Source: Pantoea sp. IMH (GTDB lineage: Bacteria > Pseudomonadota > Gammaproteobacteria > Enterobacterales > Enterobacteriaceae). Taken from it: a DNA stretch of 64,000 nucleotides. The stretch is from positions 186,001 through 250,000 of the forward strand of contig NZ_JFGT01000007.1 in the NCBI RefSeq assembly GCF_000599885.1, given 5' to 3'. The notes under the pieces were generated by a model. That model searched no databases and was not told the DNA's origin. It saw only the letters and a list, made by a program, of their open reading frames with translations. Positions 8,751 to 19,857 of the stretch are shown here, piece after piece. A program made the translations under genes and the position numbers. Position 1 is the stretch's first letter; every line of letters starts with the position of its first letter.

Positions 8751-9755
8751 CTACTCTTCCCGGGTAATGCCGAAATGCTTATAGGCATGCTGGGTGGCGA
8801 TACGTCCACGCGGCGTCCGCTGAATAAATCCCTGCTGGATCAGATAAGGTTCCAGCACATCCTCAATGGTTTCACGCTCTTCGCCAATCGCCGCCGCCAG
8901 GTTATCCAGTCCGACGGGCCCGCCGGTAAATTTATCGATAATGGCCAGCAGGAGTTTGCGATCCATATAATCGAAACCTTCCGTATCGACGCTCAGCATA
9001 TCCAGTGCTTTCGACGCCACTTCGCCGCTGAGGCTGCCGGCCGCACGGACTTCTGAGAAGTCCCGCACCCGGCGAAGCAGACGGTTAGCGATACGCGGCG
9101 TACCGCGAGAGCGACGGGCAACTTCCAGCGCGCCTTCTTCACTGAGCGGCAGGCCCAGGCAGGCGGCGCTGCGTCCGACGATATGCTGCAGATCTTCCAC
9201 CCGGTAAAACTCAAGCCGCTGAACGATGCCAAACCGATCGCGCAGTGGCGAGGTCAGAGAACCTGCACGGGTTGTCGCGCCAATCAGCGTAAAAGGGGGC
9301 AGATCCAGCTTGATGGAGCGGGCGGCTGGCCCCTCCCCGATCATGATATCGAGCTGATAATCTTCCATCGCCGGATAGAGCACTTCCTCCACCACCGGCG
9401 AGAGACGGTGGATCTCATCGATAAAGAGCACATCGTGAGGCTCCAGGTTGGTCAGCATCGCCGCCAGATCGCCCGCCTTCTCCAGCACCGGACCGGAGGT
9501 GGTGCGCAGATTAACGCCCATCTCATTGGCAACAATATTGGCCAGCGTGGTTTTCCCCAGTCCCGGCGGGCCGAAGATCAACAGGTGGTCGAGCGCATCC
9601 CCGCGCATTTTGGCCGCCTGGATAAAAATTTCCATCTGCTCGCGCACCACCGGCTGGCCCACATACTCTTGCAGCAGTTTTGGACGTATAGCGCGGTCAA
9701 CGAGTTCTTCTTCATTGACGGAGCCCGGCGAGACCAGACGATCGGCTTCAATCAT
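8751..9755 (-). CDS. ruvB: Holliday junction branch migration ATPase RuvB
   Basis: 334 residues, AAA+ motor. Walker A in [12 protein letters not shown], Walker B in [10 protein letters not shown], sensor 1 in LIGATTRAG, arginine finger region in LRDRFG, then the winged-helix end. It drives branch migration with RuvA during recombinational repair. It lies 8 bp after ruvA; both would be transcribed from the LexA-controlled promoter in front of ruvA. Confidence 0.98.
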   Translation of the reverse strand: MIEADRLVSPGSVNEEELVDRAIRPKLLQEYVGQPVVREQMEIFIQAAKMRGDALDHLLIFGPPGLGKTTLANIVANEMGVNLRTTSGPVLEKAGDLAAMLTNLEPHDVLFIDEIHRLSPVVEEVLYPAMEDYQLDIMIGEGPAARSIKLDLPPFTLIGATTRAGSLTSPLRDRFGIVQRLEFYRVEDLQHIVGRSAACLGLPLSEEGALEVARRSRGTPRIANRLLRRVRDFSEVRAAGSLSGEVASKALDMLSVDTEGFDYMDRKLLLAIIDKFTGGPVGLDNLAAAIGEERETIEDVLEPYLIQQGFIQRTPRGRIATQHAYKHFGITREE

Positions 9756-9763
9756 GCATTACC

Positions 9764-10381
9764 TCAAATAGCGGCGCGCAGGGCTTCGCGAATCAGCGTT
9801 TCACAGTCAGCGTCAGGACGTCCGACTTTACTTATCATCCGGCTGGCTTCCTGAGGTTTATACCCCAGCGACACCAGAGCGGCAACCGCCTCGCTCTCTG
9901 CATCGTTCGCCGCGTCGGCAGGCTGAACCTCACTGGTAAGGGCAAATGGCGTATCGGCCGCGAAGAGATCGCCATGCATGCCCTTGAAGCGGTCTTTCAT
10001 TTCCACCACCAGCCGCTCTGCGGTTTTCTTCCCCACGCCTGGCAGTTTGACCAGCGCCGCAATTTCTTCCCGCTCGACGGCGGTAACAAACTGCTGCGCG
10101 GACATGCCGGAAAGAATGGCAAGCGCCAGCTTTGGCCCGACGCCGTTAACTTTGATCAGCTCGCGAAACAGCGCCCGTTCCTGCTTGCTGTTGAAGCCAA
10201 AGAGCAGCTGGGCATCTTCCCGCACCACGAAATGGGTGAAGATCACCGCTTCGTGACTGAGTTCGGGAAGCTCGTAAAAGCAGGTCATCGGCATATGGAC
10301 TTCATAGCCTACGCCGTTGGCTTCCAGCAGCACCAGCGGCGGCTGTTTCTCCAGGATCGTGCCTCTTAAACGTCCAATCAC
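9764..10381 (-). CDS. ruvA: Holliday junction DNA-binding protein RuvA
   Basis: 205 residues from a GTG start ([12 protein letters not shown]). An AAGGAAG ribosome site lies 4-5 bases upstream, and the length and N-terminus match the family; a longer frame with seven extra residues exists but is unlikely. OB-fold domain I, two helix-hairpin-helix motifs ([26 protein letters not shown]) and a C-terminal domain III that contacts RuvB are visible. It binds the four-way junction as a tetramer. Confidence 0.97.
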   Translation of the reverse strand: MIGRLRGTILEKQPPLVLLEANGVGYEVHMPMTCFYELPELSHEAVIFTHFVVREDAQLLFGFNSKQERALFRELIKVNGVGPKLALAILSGMSAQQFVTAVEREEIAALVKLPGVGKKTAERLVVEMKDRFKGMHGDLFAADTPFALTSEVQPADAANDAESEAVAALVSLGYKPQEASRMISKVGRPDADCETLIREALRAAI

Positions 10382-10423
10382 GTTCGCTTCCTTCCATAAC
10401 AATCAGTGCGGGGGTTATATCAT

Positions 10424-10450
10424 AAAAAAAGCTGGATGAATATCCAGCTT
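10424..10450 (-). terminator. ruvC terminator hairpin, overlapping the LexA box
   Basis: On the minus strand AGCTGGAT, a 3-4 base centre and ATCCAGCT are followed by seven T, just 2 bp past the ruvC stop. The same palindrome is the LexA site of ruvAB. Confidence 0.8.
10432..10447. promoter_or_regulatory. LexA (SOS) box upstream of ruvAB
   Basis: CTGGATGAATATCCAG fits CTG-N10-CAG and resembles the E. coli ruvA SOS box. It lies 51 bp before the ruvA GTG, so LexA would repress ruvAB and DNA damage would induce it. ruvC lies upstream of it and is outside its control. Confidence 0.85.
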
Positions 10451-10451
10451 G

Positions 10452-10976
10452 TCAGGAGCGCAGGCGTCCGCGGGCCAGGTTAAGCTGCCCTTCGCCCATG
10501 CGGTTAGCGTTCTGGCTAACGTGACAGTGGGTGATGGCGATAGCCAGCGCATCGGCGGCGTCCGCCTGAGGACTGGCCGACAGCTTCAGCAGCGTTTTGA
10601 CCATATGCTGCACCTGGCTTTTTTCCGCGCTGCCAGTGCCGACCACGGTCTGCTTAACCTGACGGGCGGCATACTCGAAAACCGGCAGATCGTGATTCAC
10701 TGCCGCCACGATAGCCGCACCGCGCGCCTGCCCCAGCTTAAGCGCTGAGTCGGCGTTTTTCGCCATAAATACCTGCTCAATGGCGAAATAGTCCGGCTGG
10801 AACTGCGTGATGATTTCGCTGACGCCAGCATAGATAAGCTTCAGGCGGGTGGGCAAATCCGTCACGCTGGTCCGGATACAGCCGCTGCCCAGATAGGTTA
10901 ACTGCCTGCCCACCTGACGGATAACGCCGTAGCCGGTGATGCGTGAACCCGGATCGATACCTAAAATGATCGCCAT
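10452..10976 (-). CDS. ruvC: Crossover junction endodeoxyribonuclease RuvC
   Basis: 174 residues. The RNase H-fold acidic residues are in GIDPGSR (D8), YFAIEQVFM and [10 protein letters not shown]. It resolves Holliday junctions with RuvAB. The start is the ATG at 10976, which has GGAGGAG just upstream and matches the family N-terminus; an in-frame extension to 11081 is not supported. It follows yebC by 43 bp and is probably in the same transcript. Confidence 0.97.
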   Translation of the reverse strand: MAIILGIDPGSRITGYGVIRQVGRQLTYLGSGCIRTSVTDLPTRLKLIYAGVSEIITQFQPDYFAIEQVFMAKNADSALKLGQARGAAIVAAVNHDLPVFEYAARQVKQTVVGTGSAEKSQVQHMVKTLLKLSASPQADAADALAIAITHCHVSQNANRMGEGQLNLARGRLRS

Positions 10977-11019
10977 CACGCTCCTCCGGCCAGGTTTTGC
11001 TGCGGGGTAAACAACGCCA

Positions 11020-11763
11020 TTAAAGGGTTGCCGCCACCTCGTCAGAAATCTCACCGTTGTGGTAGACCTCCTGAACGTCATCGCAATCTTCCAGCATGTC
11101 GATCAGACGCAGCAGCTTCGGCGCGGTTTCCGCATCCATATCCGCTTTGGTGGAGGGGATCATGGTAACTTCTGCCGTATCCGCCTTCAGACCTGCCGCT
11201 TCCAGCGCATCTTTCACGTCACCGAGAGTTTCCCAGGCGGTAAAGACGTCAATCGCGCCGTCATCGTAGGTCACCACGTCATCAGCACCCGCTTCCAGCG
11301 CGGCATCCATCACCGTATCTTCTTCCAGACCCGGTGCAAATGAAATCACCCCTTTGCGGGTAAAGAGATAGGCGACTGAGCCGTCGGTGCCCAGGTTGCC
11401 GCCAGTTTTGGTAAAGGCGTGACGCACTTCAGAAACGGTGCGGTTGCGGTTATCACTCAGGCATTCCACCATGACCGCCGTGCCGCCAGGACCATAACCT
11501 TCATAAATGATGGTTTCCATGTTGCTGTCGTCTTCACCGCCCACGCCACGCGCAATGGCGCGGTTCATGGTGTCACGCGTCATATTGTTTGACAGCGCTT
11601 TATCCATAGCGGCGCGCAGGCGCGGGTTGGAGGCGGCATCACCACCGCCCAGCTTGGCTGCGGTAACCAGCTCACGGATAATTTTGGTGAAAATTTTGCC
11701 GCGTTTGGCATCCTGTGCCGCTTTACGGTGTTTGGTGTTAGCCCATTTACTATGACCAGCCAT
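11020..11763 (-). CDS. yebC: YebC/PmpR (TACO1) family protein
   Basis: 247 residues, starting [20 protein letters not shown] as in the whole family. Three-domain TACO1/YebC fold; members have been described as transcription regulators and more recently as helping ribosomes through proline-rich stretches. Located between nudB and ruvC as in E. coli. Cytoplasmic. The family is certain; the precise role is less so. Confidence 0.96.
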   Translation of the reverse strand: MAGHSKWANTKHRKAAQDAKRGKIFTKIIRELVTAAKLGGGDAASNPRLRAAMDKALSNNMTRDTMNRAIARGVGGEDDSNMETIIYEGYGPGGTAVMVECLSDNRNRTVSEVRHAFTKTGGNLGTDGSVAYLFTRKGVISFAPGLEEDTVMDAALEAGADDVVTYDDGAIDVFTAWETLGDVKDALEAAGLKADTAEVTMIPSTKADMDAETAPKLLRLIDMLEDCDDVQEVYHNGEISDEVAATL

Positions 11764-11960
11764 CTGTTCCTGTCTCCAAAATTAACATCGGCCAGGCTCT
11801 CTTACCGGCAACGTTGTCCGCTGGCTGTGCCCGCAATCCTCAGGTACATAAGTACGCTGTGGTTGCTGCGCGCAGGCGGCGAACAAATCTGCTGTGCCGG
11901 TATATGCCTGAACCTTTGACTTATTCCATCCCTTCAGCCACGTGATCGTAAGCCAGGGAA

Positions 11961-12395
11961 CTACATAACAAATTCTTTAATCGCCTGGCTGTTACTCCAG
12001 GACTTAGTCAGCGCGGCGGCTTCATCCGCGGGCAGCCACTGATAAGCGAGATGCTCGCTTAAAGCGATATCCTGCTCTGCGGGCAGCGCCAGGCTGAACC
12101 AGTGTTCAGTGTTGTGCGTCACTTCCGGCGCGTAACGGTGGCGAAAGTGGGCAAAGATTTCGAACTCAATCTGACGCTGACAGTTCACCATGCTGAACTG
12201 CCCAAGCCCGATATCAATTCCCACCTCTTCACGCACCTCACGCGCGGCGGTTTCCGCCAGCGTTTCACCCGGTTCCTGGCTGCCGGTAACCGACTGCCAG
12301 AACGCCGGATCGTCACGTCGCTGTAGCATCAGCACCCGCCTGGTATCGCGGGCGTAAATCACCACCAGTACCGAAACGGGATGCTTAAAGGCCAT
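11961..12395 (-). CDS. nudB: Dihydroneopterin triphosphate diphosphatase NudB
   Basis: 144 residues (E. coli 150). The Nudix box runs through GETLAETAAREVREEVG at residues ~42-58. Removes pyrophosphate from dihydroneopterin triphosphate in folate synthesis and also acts on dATP. The end, SWSNSQAIKEFV, matches NudB. Its ATG directly follows the aspS stop (no gap), so it is translated from the aspS message. About 200 bp without a recognisable gene follow before yebC. Confidence 0.95.
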   Translation of the reverse strand: MAFKHPVSVLVVIYARDTRRVLMLQRRDDPAFWQSVTGSQEPGETLAETAAREVREEVGIDIGLGQFSMVNCQRQIEFEIFAHFRHRYAPEVTHNTEHWFSLALPAEQDIALSEHLAYQWLPADEAAALTKSWSNSQAIKEFVM

Positions 12396-14195
12396 TCAGT
12401 CGTTCTCTGATGGCGTATCCGCAGGCGCGTTCTGGTATTTTTTGATGACTTCAATACCCAGTTCACCCAGCGATGCCGGATTGGCAAAGCTTGGCGCTTC
12501 GGTCATCAGGCAGGCCGCCGCGGTGGTTTTCGGGAAGGCGATAACGTCACGGATATTATCCGTGCCGGTCAGCAGCATCACCAGACGATCCAGACCAAAT
12601 GCCAGGCCCGCATGAGGCGGCGTACCATACTTCAGCGCATCAAGCAGGAAGCCGAACTTCTCACGCTGCTCCTGTTCGGTAATACCGAGAATGCCAAAGA
12701 CGGTCTGCTGCATCTGTCCGTTATGAATACGGACTGAGCCGCCGCCGACTTCGTAACCGTTAATCACCATGTCGTAGGCGTTAGCAATAGCGGTTTCCGG
12801 CGCGGCTTTCAGCGCTTCCGGCGTCATCTCTTTCGGTGCGGTAAAGGGATGGTGCATCGCGGTCAGACCGCCTTCGCCATCCTCTTCGAACATCGGGAAG
12901 TCCACTACCCACAGCGGCGCCCAGGCCGCGTTATCGGTAATGGCCAGATCGCGGCCCAGCTTCAGGCGCAGCGCGCCAAGCGCGTCGGCAACGATTTTAG
13001 CGCTGTCTGCGCCAAAGAAAATCGCATCGCCGTCAGCGGCAGAGGTGCGGCTCAGGATCGCTTCCACGATTTCGGCGTTCAGGAATTTGGCCACCGGGCT
13101 GGTTACGCCTTCCAGACCTTTTGCACGTTCGTTGACTTTCATCCACGCCAGGCCTTTCGCGCCGTAGATTTCTACAAACTTGCCATATTCATCGATCTGC
13201 TTGCGGCTAAGCCCAGCGCCACCCGGCACGCGCAGTGCGGCAATGCGGCCCTTAGGATCGTTAGCCGGGCCAGAGAAGACCTTAAACTCAACGTCTTTCA
13301 GCAGATCGGCAACGTCCACCAGCTCCATCGGGTTACGCAGATCCGGCTTATCGGAACCGTAACGGCGCATCGCCTCTTCAAAGGTCATCATCGGGAAATC
13401 GCCCAGATCGACACCTTTCACGTTCTGCCACAGCTCGCGCACCATCCGCTCCATGATTTCACGCACCTGAGGCGCGGTCATAAAGGAGGTTTCAACATCA
13501 ATCTGGGTAAATTCAGGCTGACGGTCAGCACGTAAATCTTCATCGCGGAAGCATTTCACGATCTGGTAATAGCGATCGAAGCCGGACATCATCAGCAGCT
13601 GTTTGAACAGCTGAGGTGACTGCGGCAGCGCATAGAACTTGCCTTTATGCACGCGGCTCGGCACCAGATAGTCACGCGCGCCTTCCGGCGTCGCTTTAGT
13701 CAGCATCGGTGTTTCAATATCCAGAAAGCCGTTATCGTCCATAAAGCGGCGCACAAAGCTGGTGATTTTCGCTCGCGCCTTCAGGCGGTTTGCCATATCC
13801 GGACGGCGCAGATCCAGATAGCGGTATTTCAGACGCGCTTCTTCACTGTTGACCTGGTTGGAGTCCAGCGGCAGCGGCTCAGCGCGGTTGATGATGGTCA
13901 GATCGGTAGCGAACACTTCCACTTCGCCGGTCGCCATATCGGGGTTTTTGTTTTTCTCATCACGGGCGCGAACGGTGCCGGTGATCTGGAGGCAAAATTC
14001 GTTACGCAGCTCGGAGGCGAGCTTAAAGGCGTCCTGACGATCCGGGTCGAAAAAGACCTGCACGATACCTTCACGATCGCGCATATCAATAAAAATCAGG
14101 CTCCCCAGATCGCGGCGGCGATTGACCCAACCGCACAGTGTCACTTGCTGGCCTACGTGGGACAGATTGAGCTGTCCGCAATACTCAGTTCGCAT
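12396..14195 (-). CDS. aspS: Aspartyl-tRNA synthetase
   Basis: 599 residues (E. coli 590). N-terminal OB-fold anticodon-binding domain, then a class II catalytic core with motif 2 ([17 protein letters not shown]), the bacterial GAD insertion domain (residues ~290-420) and motif 3 ([13 protein letters not shown]). Charges tRNA-Asp in the cytoplasm. First gene of the minus-strand aspS-nudB-yebC-ruvC series and divergent from the yecD homologue. Confidence 0.98.
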   Translation of the reverse strand: MRTEYCGQLNLSHVGQQVTLCGWVNRRRDLGSLIFIDMRDREGIVQVFFDPDRQDAFKLASELRNEFCLQITGTVRARDEKNKNPDMATGEVEVFATDLTIINRAEPLPLDSNQVNSEEARLKYRYLDLRRPDMANRLKARAKITSFVRRFMDDNGFLDIETPMLTKATPEGARDYLVPSRVHKGKFYALPQSPQLFKQLLMMSGFDRYYQIVKCFRDEDLRADRQPEFTQIDVETSFMTAPQVREIMERMVRELWQNVKGVDLGDFPMMTFEEAMRRYGSDKPDLRNPMELVDVADLLKDVEFKVFSGPANDPKGRIAALRVPGGAGLSRKQIDEYGKFVEIYGAKGLAWMKVNERAKGLEGVTSPVAKFLNAEIVEAILSRTSAADGDAIFFGADSAKIVADALGALRLKLGRDLAITDNAAWAPLWVVDFPMFEEDGEGGLTAMHHPFTAPKEMTPEALKAAPETAIANAYDMVINGYEVGGGSVRIHNGQMQQTVFGILGITEQEQREKFGFLLDALKYGTPPHAGLAFGLDRLVMLLTGTDNIRDVIAFPKTTAAACLMTEAPSFANPASLGELGIEVIKKYQNAPADTPSEND

Positions 14196-14477
14196 AACGA
14201 TATCCTTTAATCTTCGCCGCTTACGCGCAGCAGGGAGAACTTTTACCGCCCTTCCGGGCGCTGCTGACGCGAAAAATGGCGGCCATTATAATGGAAAAAG
14301 CGCGGCGCGATAAGTGCCGGCACCGCATCAATAGCGCCTTTCGCGGTCAAAACAGGCGATGCTCCCCTTGCGCCTCACAAAAGCTAACAAATTTCACGCT
14401 TTTCGAACATTGTTCTGGTCGCTTCAGGCGAAGGATCGCCTGTAATCTCAACAATTTCCCCCAACTATGGAGAATGT

Positions 14478-15041
14478 ATGCTGGAGTTAACTGCTGATAA
14501 AACCGCGCTGGTGCTGATTGACCTGCAGGAAGGGATCCTGCCTTATGCCGCAGGTCCCCATCAGGCCAGTGATGTGGTCGCCCGTTCGGCGACGCTGGCG
14601 GCAAAATTCCGCTCGGTCAACGCGCCGGTTGTGCTGGTGCGCGTGGGCTGGTCAGCCGACTTTGGCGATGCGCCGAAGCAGCAGGTGGACGTCAGCCACA
14701 GCGGCGCCCTGCCTGAGAACTGGTGGGTCTATCCGGCTGCGCTCGGTAAACAGGAAAGCGATATCGAAGTGACCAAACGCCAGTGGGGCGCTTTTTACGG
14801 CACCGATCTGGAGCTTCAGCTGCGCCGCCGCGGCATTGATACGATCGTGCTGGGCGGGATCGCCACCAATATTGGCGTGGAATCGACGGCCCGTAACGCC
14901 TGGGAGCTTGGTTTTGATCTGGTGGTGGTCGAGGATATTTGCAGCGCTGGCAGCGCCGAAGAGCATCACGGCAGCTTTAAAAATATCTTCCCGCGTCTGG
15001 GACGCGTCCGCTCGTCCGGTGAGGTATTAAGCGCGCTCTGA
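14478..15041 (+). CDS. yecD: Isochorismatase-family hydrolase YecD
   Basis: 187 residues, colinear with E. coli YecD (188). Rossmann-like cysteine hydrolase fold. Of the usual Asp-Lys-Cys triad, Asp (VLIDLQEG, D14 region) and Lys (TKRQWGAF) remain, but the cysteine position in [12 protein letters not shown] is glycine, as in E. coli YecD. So classical isochorismatase chemistry is unlikely; substrate unknown. A GGAG lies before the ATG. Its last base is the first base of the longer yecE frame. Confidence 0.9.
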   Translation: MLELTADKTALVLIDLQEGILPYAAGPHQASDVVARSATLAAKFRSVNAPVVLVRVGWSADFGDAPKQQVDVSHSGALPENWWVYPAALGKQESDIEVTKRQWGAFYGTDLELQLRRRGIDTIVLGGIATNIGVESTARNAWELGFDLVVVEDICSAGSAEEHHGSFKNIFPRLGRVRSSGEVLSAL

Positions 15042-15133
15042 TGCTGACGCAACCCGATCTCCGCAGCGTCGGGTTGCACTCTTCCTCTCCCCCCGCTACA
15101 TTTTTAGCCTGCTTATCGATACAGGACGCGCCG

Positions 15134-15958
15134 GTGACGCCTTTTTATCTCGGACTGCCGCAGTGGCAGCATCCCCACTGGAAGAAAATCGGGCTTCATA
15201 CCCTTGCCGACTACGCGCACTATTTTAACTGTGTTGAGGGTAATACCACGCTCTATGCGCTGCCCCGGCCTGAGATTGTGCAGCGCTGGCGTGATATGAC
15301 GCATGATGATTTCCGTTTCTGCTTTAAATTCCCTGCCACCATCAGTCACCAGGCTGGCCTGCGCAACTGCGCCGATTTGACCGCCGAATTCTTCGCTTTG
15401 ATGACGCCGCTTTCGGCAAGGATTGGTCAGTTCTGGCTGCAACTTCCCGCCGCCTTTGGCCCGGCGGCGCTGGAAACGCTCTGGGCATTTCTCGACGGCC
15501 TGCCGGGCGAGTACAGCTATGGCGTTGAGGTACGTCATCCCGAGTTTTTTACTAAAGGTGAGGCGGAACGCGCGCTTAATCGCGGCCTGCATCAGCGCGG
15601 CGTTAACAGAGTGATTCTGGATACGCGCGGCGTCCATTCGGCCCATCCCAGCAATCCGGCAATTATTGAAGCACAGCGCAAAAAACCGGTCCTTCCCGTC
15701 CATGCCGTCATGACCGCGCAGCAGCCGATGATCCGTTTTATCGGCGGCGACGAGCCGCAGGACAATCTGCGCTGGTTCCAGGCCTGGCTGCAGAAGCTGC
15801 CGGAATGGACCGCCAGCGGGCAGCCCTGGCTGTTTATTCACACGCCTGATATCGCCTTTGCGCCCGATCTGGTGCAGTACCTCTGGCCCGCCCTCCAGCA
15901 GGCTGTGCCGCAGGTGGGCGACGCGCCGGGCTGGCCGCAGCAGGACCGGCTTTTTTAA
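15134..15958 (+). CDS. yecE: DUF72 family protein YecE
   Basis: 274 residues from a GTG start preceded by AGGA at 8 bases, which lines up with the E. coli N-terminus (IYIGLPQW there, PFYLGLPQW here). An in-frame ATG at 15041 touching the yecD stop would add 31 residues unlike the family. TIM-barrel DUF72; phrases FNCVEGNTTLYALP, FRFCFKFPATISHQ and GVEVRHPEFF are diagnostic. Function unknown. Downstream of yecD as in E. coli. Confidence 0.88.
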   Translation: MTPFYLGLPQWQHPHWKKIGLHTLADYAHYFNCVEGNTTLYALPRPEIVQRWRDMTHDDFRFCFKFPATISHQAGLRNCADLTAEFFALMTPLSARIGQFWLQLPAAFGPAALETLWAFLDGLPGEYSYGVEVRHPEFFTKGEAERALNRGLHQRGVNRVILDTRGVHSAHPSNPAIIEAQRKKPVLPVHAVMTAQQPMIRFIGGDEPQDNLRWFQAWLQKLPEWTASGQPWLFIHTPDIAFAPDLVQYLWPALQQAVPQVGDAPGWPQQDRLF

Positions 15959-16059
15959 CTGCCAGTACGGGATTCTGTTTCGGCGTTGTATTGACGCTGA
16001 CAATAGCCGCTTTCGCCGTTATGATGGCGCCAGAATTTTCCAGGCTTAAGGGAGCCAGA

Positions 16060-16455
16060 ATGGTCAGCGCCTTGTATGTTGTGCTCGGAGCACTGTTCCT
16101 GATTAAGTTTTCGTTTGATGTAATTCGTCTGCGTCGCCTCTATCACGTCTCAACCGGTGACGGCGGCTTCTTTGAGCTGCAAACCGCTATTCGTATTCAT
16201 GGTAATGCGGCGGAATATATCCCGGTTGCGATGCTGATGATGGTGATGATGGAGATGAACGGCGCTGAGATCTGGATGCTGCATCTGGTTGGCATCGTTT
16301 TCTTTCTGGGGCGCAGCCTCCATTTTTACGGTATGAACAGCAGCACCCTGCTCTGGCGAAAAAATGGCATGATCCTGACGATAATATCTCTGGTCGTCAT
16401 GATCTTACTTAACCTGGTTTATCTTCCCTGGGATCTGGTGATGCCGCTGCGTTAA
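16060..16455 (+). CDS. yecN: MAPEG-family inner membrane protein YecN
   Basis: 131 residues, equal to E. coli YecN. Four predicted helices; MVSALYVVLGALFLIKFSFD opens the protein and AIRIHGNAAEYIP is the family signature. The ATG at 16060 has AAGGAG 6 bases upstream; an upstream in-frame ATG at 15991 would add 23 unrelated residues. MAPEG proteins include glutathione transferases of membranes, but no activity is established for YecN. Confidence 0.92.
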   Translation: MVSALYVVLGALFLIKFSFDVIRLRRLYHVSTGDGGFFELQTAIRIHGNAAEYIPVAMLMMVMMEMNGAEIWMLHLVGIVFFLGRSLHFYGMNSSTLLWRKNGMILTIISLVVMILLNLVYLPWDLVMPLR

Positions 16456-17303
<848 letters not shown>

Positions 17304-17304
<1 letters not shown>

Positions 17305-18269
17305 TGGACTTCGGTAATTTTTATCAACTTATTGCAAAAGGCCCGCTTGCCCACTGGCTGGAAACCCTGCCGGCGCAAATTGCGGCCTGGCAGCGCGAGC
17401 AGTTGCACGGTCATTTTAAAAACTGGGATCGGTCGGTCGGGCATCTGCCGACCATTGTACCGGAAACGCTCGATCTGCTGCACAGCGTGACCGCTGACAG
17501 CAGCCAGCTCAGCGATCGCCAGCGCAGCGGTATCGAAAGCCTGCTGCGCAACCTGATGCCGTGGCGCAAAGGGCCCTACTCACTGTACGGCGTACATATT
17601 GATACTGAATGGCGCTCCGACTGGAAATGGGATCGCGTGCTGCCACATATTTCGCCGCTGGCGGGCCGCACCGTGCTCGACGTCGGCTGCGGCAGCGGTT
17701 ATCACATGTGGCGTATGATCGGTGCAGGCGCAAATCTGGTGGTGGGCATCGATCCGATGCAGCTGTTTATCTGCCAGTTCGAGGCCGTGCGCAAGCTGCT
17801 CGGCGACGATCAGCGCGCGCACGTGCTGCCGCTCGGCATTGAACAGCTCCCGGAACTGAAAGCCTTCGATACGGTGTTTTCAATGGGCGTGCTTTATCAC
17901 CGTCGTTCTCCGCTGGATCATCTGTTTCAGCTGAAAAATCAGCTGGTCAGCGGCGGCGAACTGGTGCTGGAGACGCTGGTGGTCGAAGGCGACGAGCACG
18001 CGGTGCTGGTGCCGGGCGAACGCTACGCGCAGATGCGCAACGTCTATTTCATTCCCTCTACCGGCGCGCTGAAAAACTGGCTGGAGAAATGCGGCTTTGT
18101 TGACGTGAAGATCGCGGACTATTCCGTTACCTCAACGGAAGAGCAGCGCCGCACCGACTGGATGACCAGCGAGTCGCTGGCGGAATTCCTTGACCCCAAC
18201 GATCCAACAAAAACCGTGGAAGGTTATCCGGCCCCGCTACGCGCCGTGCTGGTCGCGCGTAAACCTTAA
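17304..18269 (+). CDS. cmoB: tRNA U34 carboxymethyltransferase CmoB
   Basis: 321 residues (E. coli 323). Transfers the carboxymethyl group of carboxy-SAM to 5-hydroxyuridine-34 of tRNA, giving cmo5U. The binding motif [15 protein letters not shown] is followed by [35 protein letters not shown] is a family signature. One-base overlap with cmoA implies coupled translation. Confidence 0.97.
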
Positions 18270-18276
18270 CTGATCG

Positions 18277-18302
18277 CCCCACCCGTTTCTCTGCGGGTGG
18301 GG
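18277..18302 (+). terminator. Hairpin after cmoB
   Basis: Stem CCCCACCCG / CGGGTGGGG, 8-base loop, 8 bp past the cmoB stop. The following tail is not T-rich, so terminator function is likely but weak. Confidence 0.5.
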
Positions 18303-18484
18303 AACTGCTTTCGCCCCGTCCAGACTATCGCATTTCGATCTCCTCCTTTCTGAAAGTGACGTGATAAACAGCGCATGCTGACTAATTTTTGCCAAAAAAC
18401 CTTTTTAAACAAACCCTGTCGGGAAAATGGGTCCAGGATGTAAGGCGTACGGCATCTTTTTCATTTCACTGAAAGGAGTCCCAC

Positions 18485-19582
18485 ATGAGTAAGTTTGTTT
18501 TCTCTTCCCCGCGAAAATATGTTCAGGGCGCAGGCGTGATGGCACAGCTGGGTGAGTACGTTGCGGAATTGGGCAACAGCGCCTTTGTGGTGGCTGACGA
18601 TATTGTCTGGGGGCTGGCTGGCAAAGATGTGCAGGCTTCCCTGCAACAAAGTCAGGTTGAATGCCACTATCAGCGGTTTAACGGCGAAGCGTCAGGCAAC
18701 GAAATTTCACGCCTGGCTGCGCTGGCGCAGGAAAGCGGCGCCAGCCTGGTGGTCGGCGTTGGCGGTGGGAAAACGCTGGATACCGTTAAGGCGGTGGCAG
18801 ATGAACTGAAACAGCCTGTAGTGATCGTGCCGACTATCGCTTCAACGGATGCGCCCTGCAGCGCCCTTTCCGTGATCTATTCCGACAGCGGCGTCTTTGA
18901 GAGTTACCGTTTTTACAGTAAGAACCCCGATCTGGTGCTGGTTGATACCCAGGTGTGCGCCAGAGCGCCGGTGAGGCTGTTTGCGTCCGGTATCGCTGAT
19001 GGCCTGGCGACCTTTGTGGAAGCGCAGGCGGTGAAACGCTCGCACAGCAAATCGATGGTGAATGGCGATCCTACCATCGCCGGGATGGCTATTGCAGAAG
19101 CCTGTGAAAAAACGCTGCTCGCCTTTGGCTTCAGCGCTTATCAGGCGGTTGAGAAAAAAGTGGTGACGCCGGCAGTGGAAGCGGTCGTTGAAGCGAATAC
19201 GCTGCTTTCAGGGCTGGGCTTTGAGAATGCCGGCCTGGCGGGCGCTCACGCCATTCATAATGGGTTTACCGCGATTGAGGGCGATATCCATCACCTGACC
19301 CATGGTGAGAAGGTTGCTTATGGCACGCTGACGCAGATGGTGCTTGAGCAGCGTACTGATGAAGAGATCGCCCGCTACATTCGCTTCTATCGCTCCATCA
19401 AGATGCCCACCACGCTTAAGGAGATCCATCTGGAAAACGAAAGTTGGGAAAACCTGGTGAAGGTCGGTGCGCTCGCCAATAACGAAGGCGATACCCTGAA
19501 AAATCTCAACCCGAATCTGGGTGCGGAAGATATTGCCAGCGCGATTCTGGCCGTGGATGCATTCAGTAAAACGGTCAGTTAA
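18485..19582 (+). CDS. gldA: Glycerol dehydrogenase (GldA type)
   Basis: 365 residues (E. coli GldA 367). Iron-type alcohol dehydrogenase fold; NAD-binding GVGGGKTLDT, and zinc ligands in ASGIADGLAT (Asp), GAHAIHNGF (His) and LTHGEKVAYG (His). Oxidises glycerol to dihydroxyacetone with NAD. A GAAAGGAG ribosome site precedes the ATG. In E. coli this position between cmoB and cutC holds torZY, so the gene is a lineage-specific neighbour. A clear terminator follows. Close 1,2-diol substrates are an alternative. Confidence 0.9.
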   Translation: MSKFVFSSPRKYVQGAGVMAQLGEYVAELGNSAFVVADDIVWGLAGKDVQASLQQSQVECHYQRFNGEASGNEISRLAALAQESGASLVVGVGGGKTLDTVKAVADELKQPVVIVPTIASTDAPCSALSVIYSDSGVFESYRFYSKNPDLVLVDTQVCARAPVRLFASGIADGLATFVEAQAVKRSHSKSMVNGDPTIAGMAIAEACEKTLLAFGFSAYQAVEKKVVTPAVEAVVEANTLLSGLGFENAGLAGAHAIHNGFTAIEGDIHHLTHGEKVAYGTLTQMVLEQRTDEEIARYIRFYRSIKMPTTLKEIHLENESWENLVKVGALANNEGDTLKNLNPNLGAEDIASAILAVDAFSKTVS

Positions 19583-19594
19583 CCGCAAAACTGT

Positions 19595-19617
19595 AAGGGG
19601 CCGCCGTGCCCCTTTTT
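19595..19617 (+). terminator. Terminator after gldA
   Basis: Stem AGGGGC / GCCCCT, 6-base loop, tail of five T; 13 bp after the stop. Confidence 0.82.
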
Positions 19618-19857
19618 GCATCAGTAGCGACGTTAAGTGCAGTGCGGCATCTTCAGGCTTTTAACCGCAATCTGCACTGATCTGTGGGTTATCTCCTCAG
19701 AATTGTTTGTATGCCCGACGACTCATGCACGGTGATATCTCTCACGACATACTGCAACTGCCCCACCAATGTGTCGCTAATAACCCGGTCTCACCCTGTT
19801 GTCATGGCTGACTGGTTTGTTACCAAGTTAAGAAGCTCGCCACAGGCAGAGGCGTAA
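19618..19857. other. Intergenic, no gene recognised
   Basis: About 240 bp between convergent genes. Several short dyads are present but no reading frame, RNA or mobile-element end could be supported. Confidence 0.4.

Noticed and set aside
8495..8809. 104-codon minus-strand frame overlapping the end of ruvB
   Set aside because: It crosses two terminators and lies in a different frame over ruvB; no recognisable content.
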